Assembly (NCBI GenBank): GCA_012026685.1 | Contig: VEOY01000185.1 | Location: forward strand, 1 to 50,211 | Source: Nitrospirota bacterium | Lineage (GTDB): Bacteria > Nitrospirota > Thermodesulfovibrionia > Thermodesulfovibrionales > UBA6898 | Direction: 5' to 3' | DNA: 50,211 nt | Shown here: one piece after another, positions 16,837 to 26,173 of the stretch | Position numbering within the stretch: the stretch's first letter is position 1 | Layout: every line of letters starts with the position of its first letter | The notes under the pieces: generated by a model | What the model was told of the DNA's origin: nothing | Seen by the model: the letters and a program-made list of their open reading frames with translations, nothing else | Database searches by the model: none | Made by a program: the position numbers and the translations under genes

Positions 16837-17922
16837 TCAGGGAATATTAAACGGCGCCTTTGTAAACCCCAGCTTCACCCCAAGCCTATTATAACAAAGT
16901 GGTTTCTTTTTTCCACCGAGATAGGACAGCAGCATTTCCGCATGGCAGCGTTCAATTCTGAAGCCGTATTTTTTTGCCTCGGCCAGGGAACGACTGAAGT
17001 ATTTCTCCGCTCCTTTGGTATTGCCTTTCAACATGGCTATCTCACCGAACCCGAGCTGGCAGTATATGAGACCACGCGGGTCTTTCGTTATTCTGAAAAG
17101 CCCCTGGGCTTCCCTGAAATAGGCCTGTGCCGATGTCAGGTCCAGGAGCATCTTATGGGTCGTTCCCATGCTCCAGAGCGTATACGAATAGCTAACTCTG
17201 TCGCCGATCTTCCGGTAGAGGGTCGCGGCTTTCGAAAAGGCAACAAGTGCTTTCCCGTATTCGCCATACATGCGGTATGCGTTTCCTGTTCCGCAGTAGG
17301 AATAGGCTGTCCCGAAGGTATCGCCCAGCTTTCGGAAAAGAGCATTGGCAGACCGATAATACTCATGAGAGTCCTTGAACTCGCCCGCAATCCGGGAAGC
17401 GCCGCCGAGACCGCAGAGGCAGTATCCGACGCCGGCACGGGACTGAAGGGACTGAAATGAAGCCAAAGCTTCCCGGTATGTCTCCAATGCTTCAGGGATA
17501 TCACCCTTTATTCTCAGCGCTCCGGCCATAGACCAGAGGGTAAACGCGATCCCCTCCCTGTCATCATTTCTCCGGTAATACCGCAAAGCCTTTCGGAGGA
17601 GGGTCAGCCCGTTTTTCCAGTCGCCCCTGCCTCTTCGCGACAGACCCCAGCCCGCATGCGCATCTGCAACCGCCTCGGCATCAGCGATCTTCCGGGCCTC
17701 AGCCACAACCTTGACATATGCCCTTTCCGCACGGGTAAAGTCACCGGTCATGCGGCAGACGTCCCCGATGGAAAGCAGGCAGGCGATCATTGCATGAGCA
17801 TCCCCTGCTGCAACAGTCTTGTTCAGTGCACGTCTGAACGTCTGCAGCGCTTCGGAATATCTGCTTTTCTGCCGAAGGTATTCTCCTCTGGCGAACAGCC
17901 GGCTAATTTCCGAGGATTTCAT
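16837..17922 (-). CDS. Tetratricopeptide-repeat protein
   Basis: Soluble 361-residue protein made of about eight TPR units of roughly 38-40 residues (for example SRYSEALQTFRRAL, DFTRAERAYVKVVAEARK, DIPEALETYREALASFQSL, EYGKALVAFSKAATLYRKIGD, NTKGAEKYFSRSLAEAKKYG). The repeat pattern A-W/C-S-x-G/M-A/G-x-x-x-R resembles LGN/Rapsyn-like TPRs that bind peptide ligands. There is no signal peptide or catalytic domain. It overlaps the end of rpe by 20 nt, so expression is coupled. Function and partner are unknown. Confidence 0.85.
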   Translation of the reverse strand: MKSSEISRLFARGEYLRQKSRYSEALQTFRRALNKTVAAGDAHAMIACLLSIGDVCRMTGDFTRAERAYVKVVAEARKIADAEAVADAHAGWGLSRRGRGDWKNGLTLLRKALRYYRRNDDREGIAFTLWSMAGALRIKGDIPEALETYREALASFQSLQSRAGVGYCLCGLGGASRIAGEFKDSHEYYRSANALFRKLGDTFGTAYSYCGTGNAYRMYGEYGKALVAFSKAATLYRKIGDRVSYSYTLWSMGTTHKMLLDLTSAQAYFREAQGLFRITKDPRGLIYCQLGFGEIAMLKGNTKGAEKYFSRSLAEAKKYGFRIERCHAEMLLSYLGGKKKPLCYNRLGVKLGFTKAPFNIP

Positions 17923-18559
17923 TCAATTTCTCCATGGTCTTCCTGTAATCCTTCGCTTCAAAGAACGCGGAGCCCATAACAAGAATGTCGGCTCCGGCAT
18001 CAGCGATTTCCTTTGCGTTGTCAATTTTCACCCCTCCATCGATTTCGATGAACGGGGTGACGGAGGCGGCCGTGAGCATGGTTTTCAGATTCTTTATCTT
18101 CCCGATGGTCATGGGTATGAATTTCTGTCCCCCGAACCCGGGGTTGACCGACATCAGTAGTATAAGGTCCACGTCGGCGATGATATTTTCCAGGACAGCG
18201 ACGGGCGTGGCAGGATTGATTGATACCCCCGGCTTGCTGCCGTGTTCACGAATAACCTGTACAGACCGGTGCAGGTGCACCGACGCTTCTGCGTGGACGG
18301 TAAGAAAATCGGCCCCGGCTTCAGAAAAATTCCGAACGTATTTATCAGGGTCGTCTATCATCAGGTGAACATCGAGAGGGAGATCTGTGATCTTTCTGAT
18401 CGACTCGACGATCGAATATCCTATGGTGATATTCGGCACAAAATGACCATCCATGATATCAATGTGGAGCATATGGGCTCCTGCTTCCTCTGCCGCCCGT
18501 ATTTCCTCTCCGAGTCGCATAAAATCCGCAGAAAGGATTGATGGTGCTATTTTTGTCAT
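17903..18559 (-). CDS. rpe: Ribulose-phosphate 3-epimerase
   Basis: TIM-barrel metalloenzyme that interconverts ribulose-5-P and xylulose-5-P in the pentose phosphate pathway. The product is 218 residues. The metal-site residues His32 and Asp34 (LHIDIMDGHFVPN), His65 (VHLMIDDP) and Asp174 (EIDGGV) are all present, as are the phosphate-binding SVNPGFGGQ and the C-terminal VMGSAFF. It overlaps the PASTA gene by 4 nt. Confidence 0.97.
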   Translation of the reverse strand: MTKIAPSILSADFMRLGEEIRAAEEAGAHMLHIDIMDGHFVPNITIGYSIVESIRKITDLPLDVHLMIDDPDKYVRNFSEAGADFLTVHAEASVHLHRSVQVIREHGSKPGVSINPATPVAVLENIIADVDLILLMSVNPGFGGQKFIPMTIGKIKNLKTMLTAASVTPFIEIDGGVKIDNAKEIADAGADILVMGSAFFEAKDYRKTMEKLNEILGN

Positions 18560-19251
18560 GGGACCGTCACCTCTTTCATCTCTAAATATAGCTTGTCGCC
18601 GCTCCGGACAATGGTACCCGGTTTCGGCTTTTGTGCTGTAATTATCGTCCCTGCACCCTGTGTTTCGACAGAGAGAGACATCCTATTTGCAAGCTCCCGT
18701 GCTTCGTCTATCTGTTTGCCGTGGAAGTCCGGGCAGGTGTATGCCTGATCGTGCGGTCCCGCACTCACCAGCACGGTGACGAGATCGGTCAGCTTGTCAT
18801 CCGGTTCCGGATTCTGGGCTATGACGATGCCTTTTTCTGCCGAGGCAGAGTGCACGCTAATGACCTTGCCGATCCTGAGCCCTTTTTGTATGAGCACGGC
18901 TTCCGCATTCTGCTGGGTCTCATTTACCAGGAGAGGGACAGATGATACTTTCGGCCCCTTGCTCATGACCACCCTGATGGCTCTCTTTTCCTTGACCTTT
19001 ATCCCTGCGGGTACGTCCTGTCTGACGATCTTTCCCGCCGGCACGACCGAGTCAAAATCCTCTCCCTCAATTTTCAGCGAAAGACCCGCATTGGCCAGTG
19101 CCCTGTCAGCTTCTATCGGCGTCATATTGATCACCGGGGGCACTTCAACCGTCCTGCTGAAGCTCAGAACCTTGAAGGTAAGGAACCCGAACGTAAGACC
19201 AAGAGCTACGAACAGTGCAAAAAAGAGAGCAGCTTTGACAAAACTGTTCAT
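18556..19251 (-). CDS. Membrane-anchored triple PASTA-domain protein
   Basis: 231 residues from ATG 19251, chosen because it forms an ATGA overlap with the rsmB stop. One N-terminal membrane helix (ALFFALFVALGLTFGFLTF) is followed by three PASTA domains (about 35-100, 100-165, 165-230), each beginning with a VPxVxxxxxxxAxxxL-type strand-helix. PASTA domains bind peptidoglycan or muropeptides, usually attached to Ser/Thr kinases or PBPs. Here there is no kinase or transpeptidase domain. The protein is periplasmic by topology; its role is unknown. Confidence 0.88.
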   Translation of the reverse strand: MNSFVKAALFFALFVALGLTFGFLTFKVLSFSRTVEVPPVINMTPIEADRALANAGLSLKIEGEDFDSVVPAGKIVRQDVPAGIKVKEKRAIRVVMSKGPKVSSVPLLVNETQQNAEAVLIQKGLRIGKVISVHSASAEKGIVIAQNPEPDDKLTDLVTVLVSAGPHDQAYTCPDFHGKQIDEARELANRMSLSVETQGAGTIITAQKPKPGTIVRSGDKLYLEMKEVTVP

Positions 19252-20552
19252 GTTTTTTTGCACAATGCCGCTCCAAAAAAACCGTCCATCGCATGTTTAT
19301 GAGGATATGTCCTGAAAAAGCCGTTTTTCATGAATTCGGATACGAACCCCTGTCCGGCTTCTATAATACGGAATTCTTGCGCTGTCTTCAAGAAATCCCT
19401 GACGACATGCTCGCCTTCGCAGGGATCGAGCGAGCAGACCGAATAAACGAGTATCCCGCTACTCTTCAGCATCCGCGCAACAGCATTCAGGAGCAGAATC
19501 TGCTTCTTTCCGAACTGGGCCATGTCTTTCTCCGTATGCCGGTATTTGACATCAGGGTTTCTCCTGATCACACCAGTAGAAGAGCAGGGGGCATCGAGGA
19601 GTATCCGGTCAAATGTCCCGGCAGATGTCATCTCTGAGACGTCAGCCTGGACTATCTGCACTGAGCGCGTCCCGAGAGAACGGACATTCTCTTCTATCAG
19701 TACGGTGCGGTGCGGGTCCTTTTCTACGGCGACAATCTCTCCTTCATCTTCCATGAGCTGGGCAATGTGCGTTGTTTTCCCTCCCGGTGCGGCACAGGCG
19801 TCAAGTATCCTCTCCCCGCGACGGGGCGAAAGAAGATGGCAGATCAGCTGTGAGGCCTCGTCCTGGACGGCGAAGAGTCCGTAAAAGCCTCCGATGTCCT
19901 GATAGGACACGCTATCGTCCACCACGATGCCGTCGGGGGAGAACCGTGTCGGCTCTGCCGGGATCTTTTCCTCCTGAAACAGGCTAAGGAGATCACTTCT
20001 CGATATTTTGAGCGTATTTGCCCTCAGTATCAGCGGAGGCCTGGTATTGTTCATTTCAGCAAGAGAACGCGCCTCATCGAGGCCATATGCTTGTATCCAG
20101 CGTCTTACCAGCCATTCAGGGTGCGACGTATTTATCGAGACCTCTTTTACGGGATCCTCGAATGGAATGGGAAATGTGATCGTGTCCCGCCTGCGAATAA
20201 CGTTTCTCAGTACCGCGTTCACTAGTGATGGCTTTCCACGTTCTTTTTCCATTTCAACTGCCTCATTCACCACGGCAAAGTCCGGAACACGCATGAAGAA
20301 GATCTGGTACAGGGCAATGCGAAGATTGTTGAGCGTGGTGTCATGGAGCGGGCCGGTGTCACGCACGAACAAATCTATCACCCAGTCGAGAACAAAAAGA
20401 TGCCGCAGAACACCGTAGACCATTTCCATGACAAATGCACGATCGCGACGGTCAAGAGAACGCGCGAACTGTTCCAGTGAATGCTTTGGTTTGCCTTTCT
20501 TCCTGATGATATCGCTGAGGCATGCAACGGCAGAAGTGCGAGACCCTGTCAT
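19248..20552 (-). CDS. rsmB: 16S rRNA (cytosine967-C5)-methyltransferase
   Basis: SAM-dependent m5C methyltransferase of 16S rRNA. It has an N-terminal NusB-like RNA-binding domain (LDRRDRAFVMEMVYGVLRH) and a C-terminal Nol1/Nop2/Sun catalytic domain with the SAM motif ACAAPGGKTTHIAQ and the catalytic Cys in LLDAPCSSTGVIRRNPD plus YSVCSLDPCEGE. I prefer ATG 20552 (434 residues) because it gives the normal length. An in-frame ATG at 20624 would add a proline-rich 24 residues; neither start has a clear ribosome site. It lies divergently from def-fmt. Confidence 0.92.
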   Translation of the reverse strand: MTGSRTSAVACLSDIIRKKGKPKHSLEQFARSLDRRDRAFVMEMVYGVLRHLFVLDWVIDLFVRDTGPLHDTTLNNLRIALYQIFFMRVPDFAVVNEAVEMEKERGKPSLVNAVLRNVIRRRDTITFPIPFEDPVKEVSINTSHPEWLVRRWIQAYGLDEARSLAEMNNTRPPLILRANTLKISRSDLLSLFQEEKIPAEPTRFSPDGIVVDDSVSYQDIGGFYGLFAVQDEASQLICHLLSPRRGERILDACAAPGGKTTHIAQLMEDEGEIVAVEKDPHRTVLIEENVRSLGTRSVQIVQADVSEMTSAGTFDRILLDAPCSSTGVIRRNPDVKYRHTEKDMAQFGKKQILLLNAVARMLKSSGILVYSVCSLDPCEGEHVVRDFLKTAQEFRIIEAGQGFVSEFMKNGFFRTYPHKHAMDGFFGAALCKKT

Positions 20553-20730
20553 GCTATCGAAGGGCGCAGGAGTGCTGCGTTGAATTCCCGGCCTTAAGAA
20601 TACAGGAGAAAAGCACGATATCATGATATGTTGGGATTTTGATCATAACCATAGCGCCGGGAGCTCTCCCGGAAATTGTCTACATAATGCCATGCTTCCG
20701 GAGAAAATTCAATGGAATACGCGGATCGTA

Positions 20731-20760
20731 TCGACCCTGTACGGGCAAATGATTTATAAT
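20731..20760 (+). promoter_or_regulatory. Promoter of def operon, apparently leaderless
   Basis: TCGACC (20731-20736), an 18-nt spacer and TATAAT (20755-20760). The def ATG begins 5 nt after the -10 box, so transcription would start at the start codon. No Shine-Dalgarno sequence is present. A perfect inverted repeat (CCGGGAG and CTCCCGG, near 20658-20673) lies upstream in the divergent region. Confidence 0.6.
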
Positions 20761-20765
20761 AATAA

Positions 20766-21275
20766 ATGGCTGTGCTTGACATAAAAAAATACCCCTCGCC
20801 GGTCCTGAAGAAGAAGGCCGCACCTGTTTCTGTTTTCGATGAGGCGCTCCAGCAGCTCATCGAGGACATGGTGGAGACCATGTATGCCGCTCCCGGAGTT
20901 GGGCTGGCAGCCCCCCAGGTTGGGATTTCGAAGAGGCTGGCAGTGATTGATATCAGCTCCCGGGATGAAAAATACCCTCTTATCGTTCTTATAAACCCCA
21001 GCATAGTTAAATCGGAGGGAGAGATCGAGTTTGAGGAAGGTTGTCTCAGTATCCCTGAATATACGGCAAAAGTAAAGCGTTCGGAAAATCTTATTGTTCG
21101 TGCGCACGACCGCGCAGGGACCGAAGTCGAGATCGAGGCCGGGGGTCTTCTTGCGATAGCTTTACAGCACGAAATCGACCACCTCGACGGACTCCTGCTT
21201 ATTGACAGAATAAGCCCGATCAAAAGGGAATTCTTCAAAAAGCGCTACCGGAAAGCGCTGAAGACCGAGAAATAA
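20766..21275 (+). CDS. def: Peptide deformylase
   Basis: Metalloenzyme that removes the N-formyl group from nascent proteins. The product is 169 residues. All three family motifs are intact: GVGLAAPQ (44-51), EGCLS (91-95, metal ligand Cys93) and HEIDHLDG (His135, Glu136, His139). It is followed after 6 nt by fmt, the enzyme that adds the formyl group, the classical pairing. Confidence 0.98.
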   Translation: MAVLDIKKYPSPVLKKKAAPVSVFDEALQQLIEDMVETMYAAPGVGLAAPQVGISKRLAVIDISSRDEKYPLIVLINPSIVKSEGEIEFEEGCLSIPEYTAKVKRSENLIVRAHDRAGTEVEIEAGGLLAIALQHEIDHLDGLLLIDRISPIKREFFKKRYRKALKTEK

Positions 21276-21281
21276 TCGTAC

Positions 21282-22214
21282 ATGCGGATAATATTCTTCG
21301 GTACGCCTGACTTTGCCGTGCCATCGCTCAAGTCCCTGTTAGATGCCGGTGAAGATATTGTCGCCGTGGTCACGCAACCGGACAGGAACAAGGGACGCGG
21401 ACATAGGTTGACGCAACCTCCGGTCAAGGAATATGCAATGACTGGCGGGATCACCGTTCTTCAACCGGACAGCATTCGTTCCGCGGAATTTCTTGATACC
21501 ATATCACGGTTGAAGCCGGACATGATCGCCGTGGTCGCTTACGGAAAGATACTTCCTCGGGCTATTCTTGATCTGCCGCCGAAAGGTTGTATTAACGTCC
21601 ATGCATCGATACTTCCCAAATACCGCGGGGCTGCACCCATACAGTGGGCTATTGTCCGCGGCGAAAGAACTACCGGGGTAACGACCATGCTGATGGATGA
21701 GGGCCTCGATACCGGGGATACGCTTCTCATGGAAACAACGGAGATCTTACCGGAGGATTCTGCGCTGACGCTCGGCACCAGACTTTCCGCCATGGGCGCC
21801 CGTCTCCTGATAGAGACCATGAGACGCATCAGGGAGGGCTCCGTCAGACCGGTCCCGCAGTCGGGCGAGGCTTCATATGCACCAATCATTCAAAAAGACC
21901 ACGGAAGGATCGACTGGAATGTATCCGCCCTGGATATCCACAATCTGACGAGGGGGATGTATCCCTGGCCCGGTGCGGTTTGTTTTTTCCGTAATGAAAA
22001 GATAACCTTGATAAAGACGGCTATTACCGATTCTGCCGCAAAAGGTGAGCCGGGCATGGTCGAGCTGATCCTCGAGAATGAACTGCGGGTGTCTACAGCG
22101 GGAGGTACTCTCTCGATTGTCGATCTGAAGCCGGAAGGGAGACGGACCATGAGCGGTGGAGCGTTTGCCCGCGGACGCCACATCAGGGAAGGAATGCGGT
22201 TTGAGCATAAGTAG
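21282..22214 (+). CDS. fmt: Methionyl-tRNA formyltransferase
   Basis: Uses 10-formyl-THF to formylate initiator Met-tRNA. The product is 310 residues. The N-terminal formyltransferase domain has FGTPDFAVPSL at the start and the catalytic INVHASILPKYRGAAPIQWAI with an Asp in MLMDEGLDTGD. The C-terminal OB-like domain begins near IDWNVSALDIHNLTRGMYPWPGA. No strong ribosome site precedes the ATG, so translation may be coupled to def. Confidence 0.97.
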   Translation: MRIIFFGTPDFAVPSLKSLLDAGEDIVAVVTQPDRNKGRGHRLTQPPVKEYAMTGGITVLQPDSIRSAEFLDTISRLKPDMIAVVAYGKILPRAILDLPPKGCINVHASILPKYRGAAPIQWAIVRGERTTGVTTMLMDEGLDTGDTLLMETTEILPEDSALTLGTRLSAMGARLLIETMRRIREGSVRPVPQSGEASYAPIIQKDHGRIDWNVSALDIHNLTRGMYPWPGAVCFFRNEKITLIKTAITDSAAKGEPGMVELILENELRVSTAGGTLSIVDLKPEGRRTMSGGAFARGRHIREGMRFEHK

Positions 22215-22728
22215 GTTTTTCAGAGGTGTCGTTCTGAAGGTCTTTTACCCTGTCCTTATGCTGATTGCGGCATTCAGGAAAAGCAAAAAGGAAACGTTCC
22301 AGTATGCCGTCATCAGGATGAACAACAGGCTGGTAAAGGCAGAGAAGAAAAAGACGAAGAAGATCCTTATCCTGCTCCCTCATTGTCTTCAGATCAATGA
22401 TTGTTCGATCCGTTTAACCCATAACATTTTCAATTGCAAACGCTGCGGCAGATGTGAGATTAAAGATCTCATCGAGATAGCTGAACGCTATCAACTGGAC
22501 CTCTTTATTGCCACCGGCGGAACGCTTGCCCGGAAGATCGTCAGGGAAATAGCCCCCGAGGCGATCGTTGCCGTTGCATGTGAACGCGACCTGTCGAGCG
22601 GACTGGTTGACACCTATCCGCTTCCTGTCCTGGGCATCCCGAATGAGCGTCCCTTCGGCCCCTGTTTTAATACGCGGGTGGACCTTGCCCGGGTGAAAGA
22701 GGCCATAGCGTTTTTTGGCGCAGACTGA
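22201..22728 (+). CDS. DUF116 cysteine-rich protein
   Basis: Uncharacterised DUF116 family protein. The likely start is TTG at 22201, which has AAGG upstream and overlaps fmt by 14 nt (175 residues). An in-frame ATG at 22156 lies deeper inside fmt. A short hydrophobic N-terminal helix (VFYPVLMLIAAF) is followed by the DUF116 region with a cysteine cluster (CLQINDC, then CKRCGRCEI) suited to a metal or Fe-S site, and by ATGGTLARKIV and VACERDLSSGL. The reaction is unknown. The family is often found beside fmt/def, as here. Confidence 0.85.
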   Translation: MSISRFFRGVVLKVFYPVLMLIAAFRKSKKETFQYAVIRMNNRLVKAEKKKTKKILILLPHCLQINDCSIRLTHNIFNCKRCGRCEIKDLIEIAERYQLDLFIATGGTLARKIVREIAPEAIVAVACERDLSSGLVDTYPLPVLGIPNERPFGPCFNTRVDLARVKEAIAFFGAD

Positions 22729-22737
22729 GTGTCTCTT

Positions 22738-23610
22738 ATGCATAATAGACTGCCTCAGTGGATCAGGACACCGCACCGTTCGGGCCTTCATGAGGTAAAG
22801 CATCTCCTTCGAACGCACCGGCTCTCAACAGTTTGTGAAGAAGCACGGTGCCCGAACAGGGGGGAGTGCTTCTCGAAGCCGACCGCTACATTTCTGATAC
22901 TTGGTCCTCAATGTACACGGTCCTGTGCGTTTTGCTCTGTTGTCTCCGGCGACCCCCGCCCCGTAGACGACAGTGAACCTGAGAGGGTCGCAGCAGCTGC
23001 CTTACAACTGAATCTCAAATATGTTGTCATCACTTCGGTCAGTCGGGATGACCTTCCTGACGGCGGCGCCGAACAGTTTGCAAAAACAGTATATGCGCTG
23101 AGGTCTGCACTGCCAACGGCGAGGATTGAAGTGCTGGTGCCTGACTTTAGGGGTGATCTTGACGCTTTGAGGGCCGTGCTTGATGCGAAGCCTGATGTCC
23201 TGAACCACAATATGGAGACAGTAAAGCGGATCTATCCGCTGGTAAGACCTCAGGCCGATTATCAGCGATCCCTTGCTCTTCTTGCAGCCGCCAAGGACAT
23301 TTCTCCTGGCATGATTACAAAATCCGGACTCATGGTGGGTCTCGGTGAAACTCCGGAAGAGGTCAGAATACTCTTATCGGACCTGCGGGGCAGTGCTTGT
23401 GATTTTCTTACCGTCGGTCAATATCTTCGGCCCTCCAAGAAAAACTTTCCTGTGGTAGAATATATCCGCCCTGAAACCTTTGAGGAACTCGGGAAAGAGG
23501 CTCTCGCCTTGGGGTTCAGGTTCGTCGCCTCGGGGCCGCTCGTGCGCAGTTCCATGCATGCTGAGGAAATGTATCGCAACGGCAGTTCATCACGGCCGGC
23601 GCAACCGTGA
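22738..23610 (+). CDS. lipA: Lipoyl synthase
   Basis: Radical SAM enzyme that inserts two sulfurs into protein-bound octanoyl groups. From ATG 22738 the product is 290 residues; a GTG at 22729 would add three. The auxiliary cluster cysteines are Cys33, Cys38 and Cys44 (CEEARCPNRGEC), the radical SAM cysteines Cys59, Cys63 and Cys66 (CTRSCAFC), and the C-terminal RSSMHAEE supplies the serine ligand. No lipB or lplA is nearby. Confidence 0.96.
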   Translation: MHNRLPQWIRTPHRSGLHEVKHLLRTHRLSTVCEEARCPNRGECFSKPTATFLILGPQCTRSCAFCSVVSGDPRPVDDSEPERVAAAALQLNLKYVVITSVSRDDLPDGGAEQFAKTVYALRSALPTARIEVLVPDFRGDLDALRAVLDAKPDVLNHNMETVKRIYPLVRPQADYQRSLALLAAAKDISPGMITKSGLMVGLGETPEEVRILLSDLRGSACDFLTVGQYLRPSKKNFPVVEYIRPETFEELGKEALALGFRFVASGPLVRSSMHAEEMYRNGSSSRPAQP

Positions 23611-23648
23611 TCTTTTTTCGGGGGCGCATATGTCACTGAGGAGGAGTA

Positions 23649-24824
23649 ATGTTCGAGTTTAACAGGATCAAGAGGCTGCCGCCATATGTATTTGCTATTG
23701 TCAATAACCTCAAGATGGATGCACGGAGAAAAGGCGAGGACATCATTGACCTTGGCATGGGTAATCCCGACGGTCCGACGCCGAAACATATCATCGAAAA
23801 GCTCGTAGAATCGGCGCGCAAACCGAAAAATCATCGCTATTCGGCATCCAAGGGGATCAGTAACCTGAGGATGGCTATCAGCGAATGGTACGAGAGAAGG
23901 TTTGATGTGGACATTGACCCGGAGACCGAGGCATGTGTGACCATTGGCTCAAAGGAGGGGCTCTCACATCTCGTGCTGGCGACCGTGACGCCGGGGGATG
24001 TTGTCATGACCCCGACACCGGCGTATCCCATTCATCCGTACAGCGTTATCATCGCAGGCGGAGAAGTTCGTCATATACCGATCGGTCCCGGGATCGATTT
24101 TTTTGATGAGATGGAAAAGGCATACAAGACGACGTGGCCGAGGCCCAAGATGCTCATCATGAACTTTCCGCACAATCCGACCACGCAGGTTGTCGACGGA
24201 CTCTCCTTCTTCAAGAAGGTGATTGATTTCGCGAAAGAGAACAATGTAATCGTCATCCATGATTTTGCGTATGCTGACCTGACGTTCGATGGATATAAGG
24301 CACCCAGTTTCCTGGAGGTTCCCGGGGCAAAAGATGTTGGTGTAGAGTTCTTTTCACTGACCAAGAGCTACAACATGGCCGGCTGGCGGGTCGGCTTCTG
24401 TGTCGGAAACAAGGAGATCGTCGGAGCGCTCATCAAGATAAAGAGTTATCTCGATTACGGAATGTTCAATCCGATCCAGATAGCCAGTGTCATTGCGCTC
24501 AGGGGTGATCAGGACTGTGTTGAAGACATCAGACAGGTCTGCGAAAGGAGAAGAAATGTCCTGGTCAAGGGGCTGCGGCAGGCAGGGTGGATCATCGATC
24601 CTCCCAAGGCAACGATGTTCGCCTGGGCCGAGATACCCGAACCCTTCAAAAAAATGGGTTCCCTTGAATTCTGCAAAAAGCTCATCAGGGAGGCGGGAGT
24701 GGCAGTATCTCCCGGCATAGGGTTTGGTGAGGGCGGTGATAACTACGTCAGGTTCGCCCTTGTCGAGAACGAGCACAGGATCAGGCAGGCGACTAAGGGA
24801 ATAAAAAAGGTGCTGAACACATGA
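23649..24824 (+). CDS. alaC: PLP aminotransferase, AlaC/LL-DAP-aminotransferase-like
   Basis: Class I/II fold-type I aminotransferase of 391 residues, with the PLP lysine at Lys239 ([15 protein letters not shown]) and substrate/PLP-binding [18 protein letters not shown] and HDFAYADL. The overall sequence pattern is that of E. coli AlaC, a glutamate-pyruvate transaminase. Members of this family have also been annotated as LL-diaminopimelate aminotransferase, which cannot be ruled out. GAGGAG precedes the ATG. It overlaps hom by ATGA, so a role in amino-acid metabolism near aspartate-family synthesis is plausible. Confidence 0.85.
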   Translation: MFEFNRIKRLPPYVFAIVNNLKMDARRKGEDIIDLGMGNPDGPTPKHIIEKLVESARKPKNHRYSASKGISNLRMAISEWYERRFDVDIDPETEACVTIGSKEGLSHLVLATVTPGDVVMTPTPAYPIHPYSVIIAGGEVRHIPIGPGIDFFDEMEKAYKTTWPRPKMLIMNFPHNPTTQVVDGLSFFKKVIDFAKENNVIVIHDFAYADLTFDGYKAPSFLEVPGAKDVGVEFFSLTKSYNMAGWRVGFCVGNKEIVGALIKIKSYLDYGMFNPIQIASVIALRGDQDCVEDIRQVCERRRNVLVKGLRQAGWIIDPPKATMFAWAEIPEPFKKMGSLEFCKKLIREAGVAVSPGIGFGEGGDNYVRFALVENEHRIRQATKGIKKVLNT

Positions 24825-26119
24825 TAAACATCGGTATTCTCGGCTTTGGAACTGTCGGCACGGGCACTGCCCGGATACTCCTGAAAAACCGGCGACTGCT
24901 CAAGGAGCGGACCGGAGTTGACATCAATCTCAGGAGGATTGCCGATCTCGATATCACAAGGGACCGCGGGATAAAGATCCCGGGGGGAATTCTTACGACG
25001 AGCGCCGCAAGCGTTATCGCAGATCCGGAGATTCATATTATCGTTGAACTCATTGGAGGCACAACGCTAGCAAAGGAATTTGTCCTTCAGGCGATACGGA
25101 ACGGCAAGCACGTTGTGACTGCGAACAAGGCCCTCCTGGCGACACACGGCATCGAAATATTCAGGGCTGCCGACAAAGCGGGAGTTGAGATCGGTTTCGA
25201 GGCATCGGTCGCAGGAGGCATTCCCATCATAAAGGTGCTCAGGGAAGGTCTTGTGGCCAATCGGATCAAGGCAGTCTACGGGATCATCAACGGAACAACA
25301 AACTATATCCTTACCAAGATGACCACGGAGAAGGCTGAGTATGCAGATGTTCTGAAGGAAGCGCAGAAGCTCGGATATGCTGAAGCTGATCCAACCTATG
25401 ACGTCGAAGGTGTGGACTCGGCGCATAAGCTCGCGATTCTCGCGTCTCTCGCGTTCGGGTCACCGTTTACGCTGAAAGATGTGCACCGCGAAGGCATTTC
25501 ATGGATTTCGCCGATGGACATTGAGTTTGCCCAGGAACTGGGGTACACGATCAAGCTTCTCGGCATAACAAAGGAGACAAACGGAAAAGTCGAGCTGAGG
25601 GTTCATCCCACGATGCTGCCTTCAGCGTTCCTTATATCAAAGGTCGACGGCGTTTTCAATGCGGTTTATGTTGAGGGAGACGCTGTTGGTTCGACACTTT
25701 ATTACGGTCGGGGAGCCGGCGACCTCCCGACGGGAAGCGCGGTGGTTAGCGATATCGCCGATATCTCCCGCCATATCATATCAGGATCTGCAGGGAAGTT
25801 TTCCGTATGTCCCGGGGCCGCAAGGCCCATGCCTCTGATGAAGATGGCCGATGTTACGTCGATGTACTACTTCAGGTTTTCCGCGATCGACAAGCCCGGC
25901 GTTCTTTCGAAAATCTCCGGTATTCTCGGCAAGCACAATATCAGCATAGCTTCGGTAATTCAGAAGGACCGTCATGAAGGCAAGGCTGTTCCTCTCGTTG
26001 TCCTCACGCATCGGGCCAGGGAAAAGGACGTTATGAGCGCAGTGAAAGAGATCAACCGGCTGCAGATCGTTGCAGGAAAGGCCATCTATATACGCGTTGA
26101 AGGTAAGGAGACCGGATAA
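24821..26119 (+). CDS. hom: Homoserine dehydrogenase
   Basis: Reduces aspartate semialdehyde to homoserine, the branch point to threonine and methionine. The product is 432 residues. It has an N-terminal NAD(P) Rossmann fold ([14 protein letters not shown]), a catalytic domain with [21 protein letters not shown] and [19 protein letters not shown], and a C-terminal ACT domain (about 355-425: [28 protein letters not shown]) that usually gives feedback inhibition by threonine. It is monofunctional, with no aspartokinase domain, and translationally coupled to the aminotransferase. Confidence 0.97.
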   Translation: MINIGILGFGTVGTGTARILLKNRRLLKERTGVDINLRRIADLDITRDRGIKIPGGILTTSAASVIADPEIHIIVELIGGTTLAKEFVLQAIRNGKHVVTANKALLATHGIEIFRAADKAGVEIGFEASVAGGIPIIKVLREGLVANRIKAVYGIINGTTNYILTKMTTEKAEYADVLKEAQKLGYAEADPTYDVEGVDSAHKLAILASLAFGSPFTLKDVHREGISWISPMDIEFAQELGYTIKLLGITKETNGKVELRVHPTMLPSAFLISKVDGVFNAVYVEGDAVGSTLYYGRGAGDLPTGSAVVSDIADISRHIISGSAGKFSVCPGAARPMPLMKMADVTSMYYFRFSAIDKPGVLSKISGILGKHNISIASVIQKDRHEGKAVPLVVLTHRAREKDVMSAVKEINRLQIVAGKAIYIRVEGKETG

Positions 26120-26173
26120 CACTCCTGCCATTATGCGATCATGGCTCGTGATTGATAGGAAGGAAAAAGACTG

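Noticed and set aside
20658-20673. Inverted repeat CCGGGAG/CTCCCGG between rsmB and def
   Set aside because: It has no T-run on either strand, so it is not an intrinsic terminator; its role as an operator cannot be supported.
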